Assembly (NCBI GenBank): GCA_900552465.1 | Contig: URZO01000036.1 | Span: 1-36,582, forward strand | Source of the DNA: an uncultured Parabacteroides sp. | Lineage (GTDB): Bacteria > Bacteroidota > Bacteroidia > Bacteroidales > Tannerellaceae | Direction of reading: 5' to 3' | DNA: 36,582 bases | In this document: positions 1-10,785 of the stretch, piece by piece | How positions within the stretch are numbered: the first letter of the stretch is position 1 | Layout: the number at the start of each line of letters is the position of its first letter | The notes under the pieces: generated by a model | The model's database searches: none | What the model was told of the DNA's origin: nothing | The model's input: only the letters and a program-made list of their open reading frames with translations | Program-made: the position numbers and the translations under genes

Positions 1-3290
<3,290 letters not shown>

Positions 3291-3307
3291 TCCTCTCCCT
3301 TCTATAA

Positions 3308-3340
3308 ACAAAGGCGGCCCAAAAGGTCGCCTTTGTTGTT
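3308..3340 (+). terminator. Intrinsic terminator of secA
   Basis: A 12-bp stem (ACAAAGGCGGCC, 3308-3319, with GGTCGCCTTTGT, 3325-3336; one G-T wobble) closes a 5-base loop and is followed by a short T-rich stretch. It lies 18 bases after the secA stop codon and before the alanine dehydrogenase gene. Confidence 0.8.
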
Positions 3341-3422
3341 TCGAAAAAATAACATTGCCAAAATATCATTTTGTCAGATTATTCGTATATTGGAGGCCAA
3401 TAAACCATTAAATACTAACAAT

Positions 3423-4526
3423 ATGATCATCGGAATTCCTAAAGAGATTAAGAACAATGAGAACCGCGTGGCACTTACACCCGCCGGTGCAAAGGAGTTG
3501 GTAACACGAGGACACACCGTGTATGTACAGCATACAGCCGGTGAGAACAGCGGATTTCCGGATGCAGCCTATGAGGCGGCAGGCGCCCTGATCCTTCCTA
3601 CTATCGGAGATGTTTATAAAATTGCCGAGATGATCGTCAAAGTAAAAGAACCTATCGCAGCTGAGTATCCCCTCGTGCGAAAAGGACAATTAGTATTCAC
3701 CTATTTCCATTTCGCTTCCGACGAAAAGCTGACATTAGCCATGATGGAAAGTGGCGCTATCTGCCTGGCATACGAGACAGTCGAGAATCCGGACGGCACG
3801 CTTCCGCTACTGATCCCCATGAGCGAAGTGGCCGGCCGTATGTCCGTGCAGGAAGGCGCCCGTTTCCTTGAAAAGCCACAGGGCGGAAAAGGTATCCTGC
3901 TGGGTGGCGTTCCGGGTGTCAAGCCTGCCAAAGTGCTGGTGTTGGGCGGCGGCGTGGTCGGACATAACGGAGCCTTGATGGCTGCCGGCATGGGTGCGGA
4001 CGTCACGATCGCCGATATTTCCTTGCCACGCCTGCGCTATCTGGACGAGATCATGCCGGCCAATGTCAAGACATTATATTCTTCCACCCATAACATCGAA
4101 CAGGAACTTCCGACAACCGACCTTGTGATCGGTGCCGTGCTAATTCCGGGAGCGAAAGCGCCCCATCTCATAACCCAGGAGATGCTCAAGTTGATGAAGA
4201 AAGGCAGTGTGCTGGTAGACGTCGCCATCGACCAGGGCGGCTGCTTCGAGACCTCACACCCGACGACCCATGCCGATCCGATCTTCGAAGTGGAAGGGAT
4301 CGTACACTATTGTGTAGCCAATATTCCGGGAGCCGTTCCGCAGACTTCCACCCTCGCCCTCACCAACGCCACGCTTCCCTACGTCCTGAAGTTGGTGGAC
4401 AAAGGATGGCGAAAGGCTTGCGAAGAAGACAAAGGGTTGGCACTGGGCCTTAATATAGTGGAAGGGAACATCGTCTATCCGGCAGTGGCAGAAGCGTTTG
4501 AGCTGCCATGTTCCACAGCTCTATAA
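3423..4526 (+). CDS. ald: Alanine dehydrogenase
   Basis: Catalyses the NAD-dependent reversible deamination of L-alanine to pyruvate and ammonium in the cytosol. The 367-residue product begins MIIGIPKEIKNNENRVALTP, the family's conserved N-terminus with its substrate-binding Arg. KVKEP and TYFHFASDE supply the expected Lys and His, VLVLGGGVVGHNGA is the Rossmann nucleotide loop, and DVAIDQGGCFETS carries the conserved Asp. An open frame extends 30 codons upstream to 3333, but those codons cross the secA terminator and do not look like protein, so ATG 3423 is chosen. Usual family length is about 370 residues, so the gene is intact. It is flanked by terminators on both sides and is probably monocistronic. 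Confidence 0.95.
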   Translation: MIIGIPKEIKNNENRVALTPAGAKELVTRGHTVYVQHTAGENSGFPDAAYEAAGALILPTIGDVYKIAEMIVKVKEPIAAEYPLVRKGQLVFTYFHFASDEKLTLAMMESGAICLAYETVENPDGTLPLLIPMSEVAGRMSVQEGARFLEKPQGGKGILLGGVPGVKPAKVLVLGGGVVGHNGALMAAGMGADVTIADISLPRLRYLDEIMPANVKTLYSSTHNIEQELPTTDLVIGAVLIPGAKAPHLITQEMLKLMKKGSVLVDVAIDQGGCFETSHPTTHADPIFEVEGIVHYCVANIPGAVPQTSTLALTNATLPYVLKLVDKGWRKACEEDKGLALGLNIVEGNIVYPAVAEAFELPCSTAL

Positions 4527-4553
4527 AATGACACAAACAGCATAGAATATATA

Positions 4554-4585
4554 GGGGCAGCGAAAACGTTGCCCCTTCATATTCT
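4554..4585 (+). terminator. Intrinsic terminator of ald
   Basis: A 9-bp stem, GGGGCAGCG (4554-4562) with CGTTGCCCC (4567-4575), has one G-T wobble, an AAAA loop and a T-rich tail. It lies 28 bases after the ald stop codon. Confidence 0.8.
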
Positions 4586-4613
4586 TTATAAATCTAAAAA
4601 AACACAAAATCCT

Positions 4614-4644
4614 TTTGTCCCTTACATGACACTTACTACCTTAG
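4614..4644 (+). promoter_or_regulatory. Bacteroidetes-type promoter of the TPR gene
   Basis: TTTG (4614-4617), a 19-bp spacer and TACCTTAG (4637-4644) fit the Bacteroidetes sigma-ABfr pattern TTTG-N19-21-TAnnTTTG with one mismatch in the -7 element. The ATG at 4677 lies 32 bases downstream, giving a short leader. This supports the 4677 start over the longer open frame from 4569, which would start upstream of the promoter. Confidence 0.6.
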
Positions 4645-4676
4645 CCAAACTAATTTTAAAAATACATTTAATCACC

Positions 4677-5411
4677 ATGAAGAAAATTATCTTATTACTG
4701 GCTTTTTGCCTGAGCGTAGGCAATTTATTCGCTCAAGACGCGAACGCAGACAAACTGCGTGAAGAAGGAGATGCAGCCATGACTGCCAAAAACTATCCCG
4801 AAGTTGTAGCTAAGTACAGCGAATTTCTGAAACTGACGAACTATGAAGACGAAAGCCGTATCTTTAACTGCGCATTTGCCGCATACAATGCCAAACAGTA
4901 TGACGATGCCATCAAATTCTACGACATGGCCATCCAGAAAGGCTACAAAGCCGACGACGCTTACGTAGGAAAGGCAATGTCTTTGCGTAGTCAGGACAAA
5001 GCAGCTGATTTTACAGCTACAGTCGAAGCTGGTCTGAAAGCAAACCCACAGAATGCAAACCTCGAAAAGCTGTTATACGCTTATTGCATGAAAAAAGGAC
5101 AGGCTGCCCAGAAAGCAGGTAAGATGGACGAAGCGGAAGAACTGTTTAAAGACGTATTGGTTGTCGGCAACAAGACATACAAAGGTAACGCCCTTTACAG
5201 CCTCGGTGTGATGTTCTACAATACAGGCGCTAAAATCCTGGCAGACGCTACTCCGATCGCAACATCCGACCCTGACAAATACGCTGCCGAAAAGAAAAAA
5301 GCAGATGCCCAGATGGCAAAAGCAAAAGGCTACTTGGAACAGGCAATCGCCCTGAATCCGGCTGACGCAAACTCCAAGAAGATTCTGGACGCTATCAATG
5401 TAGCAAAATAA
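4677..5411 (+). CDS. Exported tetratricopeptide-repeat protein
   Basis: The 244-residue protein has a signal peptide (KKIILLLAFCLSVGNLFAQ, cleavage near residue 19-20), so it is periplasmic or surface-exposed. The rest is helical TPR repeats: AMTAKNYPEVVAKYSEFLKL, AYNAKQYDDAIKFYDMAIQ, QKAGKMDEAEELFKDVL and a final helix ending in the TPR-like EQAIALNPADANSKKILDA. A Lys/Ala-rich insert (AEKKKADAQMAKAKGYLEQ) lies before the last repeat. TPR proteins are scaffolds for protein contacts; no partner can be read from the sequence. The gene has its own promoter and its own terminator, so it is probably a single-gene unit. Start ATG 4677 is chosen because the signal peptide begins there. Confidence 0.85.
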   Translation: MKKIILLLAFCLSVGNLFAQDANADKLREEGDAAMTAKNYPEVVAKYSEFLKLTNYEDESRIFNCAFAAYNAKQYDDAIKFYDMAIQKGYKADDAYVGKAMSLRSQDKAADFTATVEAGLKANPQNANLEKLLYAYCMKKGQAAQKAGKMDEAEELFKDVLVVGNKTYKGNALYSLGVMFYNTGAKILADATPIATSDPDKYAAEKKKADAQMAKAKGYLEQAIALNPADANSKKILDAINVAK

Positions 5412-5438
5412 ACAAGGAGAATCCATAACTTTAAAAGA

Positions 5439-5475
5439 GGCAGTTCCAAACGGTTTTGGAACTGCCTTATTTTTC
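5439..5475. terminator. Terminator between convergent genes
   Basis: A perfect 12-bp stem, GGCAGTTCCAAA (5439-5450) with TTTGGAACTGCC (5455-5466), has a 4-base loop and is followed by TTATTTTT on the + strand. It ends exactly where the stop codon of the opposing WYL gene begins (5467). The opposite strand reads CTTTTAAAG after the stem, so it may work in both directions. Confidence 0.8.
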
Positions 5476-6366
5476 ATACAGCCCCAACATCTTCCGGAGC
5501 AAGCCGCGTATCTCTTCCCGAAGAGATACCGGACGCAACACCTCCAAATGCTCCCTATGCCATAACAGACGCTGGACAAGATCGTACGACGGCCGCAAAT
5601 AGTATCGGAAAACGACATAATCATCCGCCACCTCCAACTCCTCCTGCGAAGGATGGAGCGGGACAGAGCGCATATAATCCGCCTGGTTTTGATAGACCTT
5701 CAAGACCACCTCTTCCGGTTGCTTGTCATCCCGGATGATACCGAAACAATCCTGATAGAATCCTCCCGGAGTCATATCGGGAGAAGGGACCGCCCACTTC
5801 TCTCCTATCCTCAGTTGCCCCATCCGTTCCAAAGCCAATACCCGCGTTTGGCTATGATCCAAATATTCGCCGATTAGATACCACCGCTGTTCGAACATCC
5901 GGACAAAACAAGGAATCAGCTCAAAAGTGAAAGTCTTGTCTTTGGCATAATAGGAAGTATAGTTGAAGCAGACCACCCGTCCTTTGTCAATGGCATCCAA
6001 CAAGAGATGCAACCACTCGACTCCGGTCGGGACCTCCTGCAACATGATTTTCTCTCTATGTTTTACCGCCAGCGCGGAAAGATTGTTCACGTGAATGCTG
6101 CCCAACAGGTATTTGAAGATCGGATTGTCGCGGATCTCCTCCGGGTTCACCAAATGATATTTCTTCAGACGTGGGTCGAAGTCGATATCTACTTGGAAGG
6201 TCGAGGCGATATATCTCCGATCTCGGTCGAAAGTCCGTGGCAAAATCTCTTCCCCCTCATAGTTCAATGTATACTCCAAAAAGCGCGTGTTCAACTCCTT
6301 CAATGACATATCTCCATAATCAATGAAAGTCCCCACGATCCAAAGGCAACGCTCGTTTTTGTTCAT
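5467..6366 (-). CDS. WYL-domain transcriptional regulator
   Basis: Likely a ligand-sensing cytosolic DNA-binding regulator of 299 residues. Residues 1-75 form a helix-turn-helix-like region with the LPRTFDRDRRYIAS segment usual in Bacteroidetes WYL proteins. Residues about 125-190 form the WYL domain, with RWYLIGEYL carrying the name-giving W162-Y163-L164, followed by a C-terminal WCX-like extension. An upstream in-frame ATG at 6417 lies inside the predicted promoter (6395-6426), so ATG 6366 is chosen. The 22-bp palindromic repeat cluster 120 bases upstream is a possible operator for this protein (inference). WYL regulators are often found beside defence or mobile genes; here the accessory island begins about 1 kb away. 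Confidence 0.85.
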   Translation of the reverse strand: MNKNERCLWIVGTFIDYGDMSLKELNTRFLEYTLNYEGEEILPRTFDRDRRYIASTFQVDIDFDPRLKKYHLVNPEEIRDNPIFKYLLGSIHVNNLSALAVKHREKIMLQEVPTGVEWLHLLLDAIDKGRVVCFNYTSYYAKDKTFTFELIPCFVRMFEQRWYLIGEYLDHSQTRVLALERMGQLRIGEKWAVPSPDMTPGGFYQDCFGIIRDDKQPEEVVLKVYQNQADYMRSVPLHPSQEELEVADDYVVFRYYLRPSYDLVQRLLWHREHLEVLRPVSLREEIRGLLRKMLGLYEK

Positions 6367-6394
6367 AAGCCGATACAGATTTTTATTCTTGATA

Positions 6395-6426
6395 CGAAAG
6401 TAAAGATGATTTTCCATTTTCCCAAA
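6395..6426 (-). promoter_or_regulatory. Promoter of the WYL gene
   Basis: On the - strand TTTG (6423-6426), a 20-bp spacer and TACTTTCG (6395-6402) match TTTG-N20-TAnnTTTG with one mismatch. The start codon at 6366 is 28 bases downstream. The site overlaps the alternative start at 6417 and so argues against it. Confidence 0.65.
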
Positions 6427-6485
6427 ACAGGGACAGGGCAGAATATATCGACGATCACGGCTACCTGTGGAGAGCGGATCGCAAC

Positions 6486-6595
6486 ACCCCACTATTCCCT
6501 ATCGAAATGGGGAATATACCCCACTTAGGTGGGTAACATACCCCACCACACTGGGGAATACACCCCACCGTAGCGGGTAAAAGTTATACATTTGG
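6486..6595. repeat. 22-bp-period palindromic tandem repeat cluster
   Basis: Units start at 6486, 6508, 6530, 6552 and 6574, exactly 22 bp apart. The two best units read TGGGGAATATACCCCA (6508-6523) and TGGGGAATACACCCCA (6552-6567), each a short palindrome of a G block and a C block around an AT centre. The unit between them is GTGGGTAACATACCCCAC-like. The first and last units are degenerate. The cluster occupies the intergenic space between two genes that both read leftward. It may be a multi-site operator or a neutral repeat element. Confidence 0.8.
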
Positions 6596-6631
6596 TAGAA
6601 TCAGCAAGTTATTACAATCAGGTACGTAATC

Positions 6632-7066
6632 CTACCAAGCGTATCGTTCTACATATTGGTCGAAAGCCGGTTCGGCATCGATTCCGAGCCGTATAAAGAT
6701 ACTACGGATGAGATTTTGTTCCTCAGGCATAATGAATCGTTCCTTTTTTCGGATACGATAAAGAGTTCCTTTGCTAAAACAGGCATTAATGGACCGTCTG
6801 ACAGCAACCGCCTTGTTATGGGGGAGATTGTCCAATAAGCGGGTCATGCCCAAGGCGTACTGGGTCATTCGTTCCTCCTTGAAAAAGGGGCAGGAATCCG
6901 CTTGCGGCGTTGTGCAAGCAGGGTTGACGATCGAAAAAACTTTCCGTTCGGGTGTGAGTTGTTGCGAAGCAAGGTAGCGCAGGCACTTTGCGGCGTGTCT
7001 GCATTGCCCGTCCATGCAATAGGCAAAACCGTTGGGGACGGATTCAAATTTTGATTCAGGTTCCAT
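6632..7066 (-). CDS. Cys-rich DUF6078-like protein
   Basis: The 144-residue product has a Cys-rich N-terminal half (C17, C22, C28 in FAYCMDGQCRHAAKCLRYLA, then C51 and C59 in ACTTPQADSCPFF), suggesting metal binding. The C-terminal half is helical and basic, with GTLYRIRKKERFIMPEEQ. I associate this pattern with the Bacteroidales DUF6078 family, from memory and not confirmed. The frame extends to a TTG at 7093, but that codon overlaps a perfect -7 promoter element, so ATG 7066 is the likely start. It has no signal peptide and its function is unknown. The WYL gene downstream has its own promoter. Confidence 0.7.
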   Translation of the reverse strand: MEPESKFESVPNGFAYCMDGQCRHAAKCLRYLASQQLTPERKVFSIVNPACTTPQADSCPFFKEERMTQYALGMTRLLDNLPHNKAVAVRRSINACFSKGTLYRIRKKERFIMPEEQNLIRSIFIRLGIDAEPAFDQYVERYAW

Positions 7067-7090
7067 GATGTCGTGTTGTTTATGATTGAA

Positions 7091-7098
7091 CAAAAGTA
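7091..7098 (-). promoter_or_regulatory. -7 promoter element of the DUF6078-like gene
   Basis: TACTTTTG on the - strand is an exact TAnnTTTG match. A weak -33 (ATTG at 7116-7119) lies only 17 bp away. The ATG at 7066 is 24 bases downstream, and the element overlaps the rival TTG start at 7093. Confidence 0.5.
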
Positions 7099-7359
7099 CA
7101 CAAAAATCAGAGCATCAATAATTTTTTCGTCCAATCCGCAAGAAATATAGGAATATTAAGAATCACATCATCTTCATATCATCACATCTTTCTAACATAA
7201 TTTCCCACACCTCGGACGCTTTTTGTCTCACCAAACCAATTCTTTTGCGGAAAAACAAAGAGATTTGTTATGAAAAAGAGATTAGAAAAGAAAGGTTGAT
7301 TACATTAGAAACATAGAATAAGAGAACATTTGCAATAAAAATATAGGAAAAAGAAAGTT

Positions 7360-7476
7360 ATGAATCGAATAAGATTACTAAATTTGTGGCAATCCGTGAC
7401 GGCTTCCAAGCGAGGAAAGTCAAGCGGAGGACATAAAAGAAGCAAAAAAGCGTTTACGATATTATTCCCGACTTAG
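7360..7476 (+). CDS. Possible 38-residue leader peptide
   Basis: ATG 7360 follows a purine-rich stretch (GGAAAAAGAAAG) and opens a frame that ends with TAG at 7474-7476. The product is basic (SKRGKSSGGHKRSKK) with no recognised homology. Its last 11 codons run into the left arm of the 220-bp palindrome. A short translated frame ending in a strong stem upstream of an operon is the layout of an attenuation leader, but it could equally be chance. Unsure. Confidence 0.25.
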   Translation: MNRIRLLNLWQSVTASKRGKSSGGHKRSKKAFTILFPT

Positions 7477-7663
7477 GAAATCGGCAAAATTTTACTATCG
7501 GGGAATAATAGGCAACAAACGCTCATGCTGAGTTGTATATATAAGGAAACCGTTCGGTTTCTATACATACAATATAAGCGTGAGCTGTTGCTCTGTTATC
7601 TCGATAGTGGGTGTTTGCCGATACCTCTAAGTCAGATATGGGGCGATGGGCTTGCGCTTTTTT
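7444..7663. repeat. 220-bp imperfect palindrome upstream of the island operon
   Basis: The ends are AAAAAAGCG (7444-7452) and CGCTTTTTT (7655-7663). The centre is a perfect hairpin, GAAACCG-TT-CGGTTTC (7546-7561), whose midpoint coincides with that of the ends. Matching arm blocks in order are GACTTAG with CTAAGTC, ATCGGCAAA with TTTGCCGAT, ACTATCG with CGATAGT, GCAACA with TGTTGC, and TTGTAT with ATACAA. Mismatches between the blocks are many. The left arm also folds on itself (ATTATTCCCGA with TCGGGGAATAAT). It may be a miniature inverted-repeat element or a structured RNA. No target-site duplication was seen. Confidence 0.75.
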
Positions 7664-7704
7664 ATCATAGAAAGAGAACTAAAACATAAATAATCACAAA
7701 AATC

Positions 7705-7959
7705 ATGACAATGCGTTGTCCTAAATGTGGAAGGTTTGTTGAAGGAAATGAAACATTATTTTCTGATATATCAGAAGGTTGTAAGATGCTTTTCAAAGGG
7801 GCATCTATGGTTTCCGGTCGTTTAAAAAATATTCCGGTAGTAAATATTCCAGGAATGCTGGTTTCCTTTGGATGCCATTGTATATCAGAATGTATTCCGG
7901 AAGAACTTATGAAATACAAATGTTCTTGTGGGTATTCTTGGATAAAGAAAATAAAATAA
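7705..7959 (+). CDS. Small zinc-ribbon-like protein
   Basis: First gene of the island operon, 84 residues. MTMRCPKCGRF gives a CxxC knuckle (C5, C8) and YKCSCGYSWIKK gives C73 and C75; further Cys lie at 26, 57, 59 and 63. Together these suggest a zinc ribbon split around a mildly hydrophobic centre. It has no signal peptide. A second ATG (7711) is also possible. The next gene starts 15 bases after its stop. Possible roles are nucleic-acid contact or an adaptor for the downstream ATPases; both are inference. Confidence 0.7.
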   Translation: MTMRCPKCGRFVEGNETLFSDISEGCKMLFKGASMVSGRLKNIPVVNIPGMLVSFGCHCISECIPEELMKYKCSCGYSWIKKIK

Positions 7960-7974
7960 ATTATAGACCATATC

Positions 7975-8772
7975 ATGGAAACAACTAAGACATTAGCTTC
8001 GATGTTTGAAGCTAACAAACTGGTATTAGAAAAGGAATTAGCAAGCTTATCCTTGCCGAAAGATGCAAATAAAGTACAAGATATTGTAAGTAGGTACTTG
8101 AATAAAATGTTTGATGAAAATAGTGATTTTCGTCAGAGTTTAACATTATCTGAAGATTATATTTTAAATGCAGCAATCGAGTTATTGAATGTCCAACAAA
8201 ATATAGCCAAGGAGATTACAATTGAAATGAATGAAGATTTTGTCAATTCTCCTATCGGAGATGAGAGTAAAATTGGTTTGAAGAAAGAGAAATTTCCTTA
8301 CGCTTTAGCTGGTTCTGCTTTAGGTACAGCCGTCGGAGGTGTATTAGGCACTTGGGCTGCTTTGTTTGGAGCAGTTGCCGGAACTGCGATTGTTTTATAT
8401 GTTTTTTCAACTCGCCAAGAATCTATTGTACAAGAAAAAAGTCAAAATACAGTATTTGTAATGGAACCTCATGTATTTACAGATATTGTAAAAAATATAT
8501 GTGAAAAGATCGATTATCTGATAGAGGTCTTTAGAACTCAAGTTCAGAATATAAAGCATACATATTCTCATGAAAATAAAATATCCCTAAAAAAAGATTA
8601 TTTCTTTTTGATAGATGCAATTCAAAATCTATTAATTGCAGCAGAATCGAAAGACGGGGATGTAAATTTTCAATTAGAAGATTTATTAATCCATATTAAT
8701 TTAGTTTCTAAAGCATTGGAGAGTTATGGATTAGAGTTTATCGATGGTAAAATTGTAAATCGAAAGAAATAA
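7975..8772 (+). CDS. Glycine-zipper membrane protein
   Basis: The 265-residue protein has a helical N-terminal half and then one hydrophobic segment (residues about 108-144). That segment carries a run of small residues at four-residue spacing (G113, G117, G121, G125, then G132 and G136), a glycine-zipper pattern typical of helices that pack or oligomerise in membranes. The C-terminal part is again helical and ends with ALESYGLEFIDGKIVN, which faintly recalls the helix-to-beta end of GrpE, the Hsp70 nucleotide exchange factor. The stop overlaps the ATG of the Hsp70-like gene (TAATG), which implies coupled translation and a shared job. The GrpE idea is only a suggestion. Confidence 0.75.
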   Translation: METTKTLASMFEANKLVLEKELASLSLPKDANKVQDIVSRYLNKMFDENSDFRQSLTLSEDYILNAAIELLNVQQNIAKEITIEMNEDFVNSPIGDESKIGLKKEKFPYALAGSALGTAVGGVLGTWAALFGAVAGTAIVLYVFSTRQESIVQEKSQNTVFVMEPHVFTDIVKNICEKIDYLIEVFRTQVQNIKHTYSHENKISLKKDYFFLIDAIQNLLIAAESKDGDVNFQLEDLLIHINLVSKALESYGLEFIDGKIVNRKK

Positions 8773-10781
8773 TGAAAGAGCTGCAAGATATTAAAGTACC
8801 CGACAGAAATAAGCATCGATATATTGTAGGAATTGATTTCGGACATGGAGAGACTTCTGCATGTGTAACCGAAATAGATTGGGATGCAACAGCAGGTACA
8901 AATAAAATGAATGATAGCGATGTCATTTTTGATGAAAACGGGCATAAAATTATTGTTTCAGCTATTGCTATGACTTTAGATGGCTGTCAATTTGAAAAAG
9001 GAGAAAATGTTTTTAAGATTGATGCTCCTTCTAATTTCAAATTCAGAATCAATTTCAAAAAAGCTCCAGTTGATATATGTGGGAAAGATGAGAAATTGAT
9101 GATAGAATACATGAGAATTATATATGGTATAATACGTGAAAGATATCCAGAATTAGAAGATGATAATCATATTGTTTATATAGCCAGACCCGCAGGAGAA
9201 GTTTGGATAAAAGCAAAAGAAGTTTATAAAAAAATGGCATTGAAAGCGAATATTCCGTTGGCAGGATTGACATCAGAATCGCGAGCTGCTATTTTTTACG
9301 CAATGCAAAAGTCCTTTTTTGCGAAAAATATTGGCAATGGTGTCATGGTATTTGATTTAGGGTCAAGCACATTAGATTTTACATATTATAATGCAAAAAC
9401 TGGTGAAGTCATAGATGGAGGTGATCTTATAGGGGGAGCTGAAGCAGATGAGGTTATATTTAAGAAAATTTTGGAAGAACCGGATGTCAGAACTTTTATT
9501 CAACATCATCCAGATTATGAGCATCAGATTTTGTTTAAAGCAAGAAAAATAAAGGAAGAGATATATTCGTTTTCTCAATATAGTATGCCTCATACATTAT
9601 CTTTAGCTGATTTTGTAAGGCGAGATTGGCCGGACTATTCACAGTACAACAAGGTCTCTACAACGATATATGAAAATGCGCAAGAATTAACGGATTTGCT
9701 GGAAACGAAAATTCAATATTATAGCAGAATACGAACTGCTCTACTTAAATTCAGAGAAGAAAAACTGAAAGAGCGACCTCTTAATGGCGTTATTTTAGTT
9801 GGTGGAGCCTCTGTTATGAATTTTATTGAACCCCTAATCCGAGAATGTTACGGCTTATCAGAGAAACAGGTAAAAAGGGATAGAGAACCGTCATTGACAG
9901 TTTCCCGCGGCATTGCTTTGTTAGGAAAAGCTGATTGCATGTCAGTAGTATTGCAAAAAAAACTAATAGAAAGAGCTTTCCCTGTTGATAAAGCTCGAAT
10001 CATAGTAAAATATATTGGAAGACCGGGACGAGCTGGAGGTATTGTATATGGAAATTTACCATTAAAATTTACTGATGCAATCTGGGATTGGATATCTTCG
10101 GAAATTTATTTCTTTAAATATTATGGGGGAAACATGAGCCTGTATAGTTTAGAGTATAATATAAAACGTAAAATCAGTGACAACATAGGTGCATTAAAAC
10201 TTATGGCATCAAATGCTTTACAAGATGTTTTAACAAATGAATTGGAGCAAATACGTGAAGATTTGAATGAAATTATTAATCTCTATTCTCCAGGAAGTGG
10301 AATTCAACGTTCAAATATGCAATTGAATATGAATATTGAAAATCGGTTAAACTGGTCACAAGTTATAGATCCTATAATTTCAAAATGTATAGATGCGATA
10401 CAACAGCAACTTATCAACAATGTAAAAAAAGCGTTATGGATTGCTTTAGGGGTATTCTTGTGGGGAATTTTTTCTTTGGTCTACTATGCAGGGAAAACAC
10501 TTTATCTCAAATTCATTAAATCAGAGACTAAAAAAGAGCTTGAAAGACAGAAAATGGAAGAAGAAATGAAAAAAAAGCCATTGGATAAGTCTATGCGAGA
10601 GAAAGCTTTTAAGAAAGTATCCGAAATGGAATCTGAAATAAAAACAGAGATGAAATCACTTATATATTCTCAATTAATTTCAGATCCTTGGTTTTGTGCT
10701 TCAATTGGAAAACAATCAGAAAAATACATTGAAGAGATTGTGCTTCAAAATATAGAAAAGGTAAAAATAGAAATAGAGTAA
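8772..10781 (+). CDS. Hsp70/DnaK-like ATPase with C-terminal membrane segment
   Basis: The 669-residue protein has an actin-fold Hsp70 ATPase in its first half: phosphate-1 loop IVGIDFGHGETSA (residue 18 on), a connect segment LTSESRAAIFYAM (166-178), phosphate-2 loop VMVFDLGSSTLDF (191-203) and adenosine motif GVILVGGASVMNFI (339-352). The usual substrate-binding beta-sandwich is not recognisable. Instead a helical region holds a hydrophobic membrane segment (about 554-578, ALWIALGVFLWGIFSLVYY) and then a charged coiled-coil-like tail. So the ATPase is probably tethered to the inner membrane. It starts inside the stop codon of the glycine-zipper gene and ends four bases before the HerA-like gene. 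Diverged Hsp70 proteins occur in bacterial conflict loci; the substrate here is unknown. Confidence 0.85.
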   Translation: MKELQDIKVPDRNKHRYIVGIDFGHGETSACVTEIDWDATAGTNKMNDSDVIFDENGHKIIVSAIAMTLDGCQFEKGENVFKIDAPSNFKFRINFKKAPVDICGKDEKLMIEYMRIIYGIIRERYPELEDDNHIVYIARPAGEVWIKAKEVYKKMALKANIPLAGLTSESRAAIFYAMQKSFFAKNIGNGVMVFDLGSSTLDFTYYNAKTGEVIDGGDLIGGAEADEVIFKKILEEPDVRTFIQHHPDYEHQILFKARKIKEEIYSFSQYSMPHTLSLADFVRRDWPDYSQYNKVSTTIYENAQELTDLLETKIQYYSRIRTALLKFREEKLKERPLNGVILVGGASVMNFIEPLIRECYGLSEKQVKRDREPSLTVSRGIALLGKADCMSVVLQKKLIERAFPVDKARIIVKYIGRPGRAGGIVYGNLPLKFTDAIWDWISSEIYFFKYYGGNMSLYSLEYNIKRKISDNIGALKLMASNALQDVLTNELEQIREDLNEIINLYSPGSGIQRSNMQLNMNIENRLNWSQVIDPIISKCIDAIQQQLINNVKKALWIALGVFLWGIFSLVYYAGKTLYLKFIKSETKKELERQKMEEEMKKKPLDKSMREKAFKKVSEMESEIKTEMKSLIYSQLISDPWFCASIGKQSEKYIEEIVLQNIEKVKIEIE

Positions 10782-10785
10782 AATC

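Larger units (their letters stand above)
7067..7704. other. Long intergenic region at the left edge of the island
   Basis: This 638-base stretch has no long gene. It holds the leftward promoter element near 7091, then about 260 bases of AT-rich DNA (7099-7359) in which nothing clear was found, then a 38-codon open frame (7360-7476) and the 220-bp palindrome (7444-7663). TAAATTTG at 7379-7386 matches the -7 consensus, but no TTTG sits at the right distance upstream, so the promoter of the island operon is not resolved. Confidence 0.7.

Noticed and set aside
3333..3422. Extended N-terminus of alanine dehydrogenase
   Set aside because: The extra 30 codons overlap the secA terminator, and the conserved N-terminus starts at 3423.
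6367..6492. Longer starts of the WYL gene (6417 or further)
   Set aside because: They lie in or upstream of a well-spaced promoter at 6395-6426.
6486..6595. CRISPR array
   Set aside because: 22-bp units with no distinct unique spacers, each unit itself palindromic, and no cas genes nearby.
7410..7424. GCGAGGAAAGTC, which resembles a conserved RNase P RNA block
   Set aside because: None of the other conserved RNase P RNA blocks follow within 400 bases, and the region is instead a simple palindrome.
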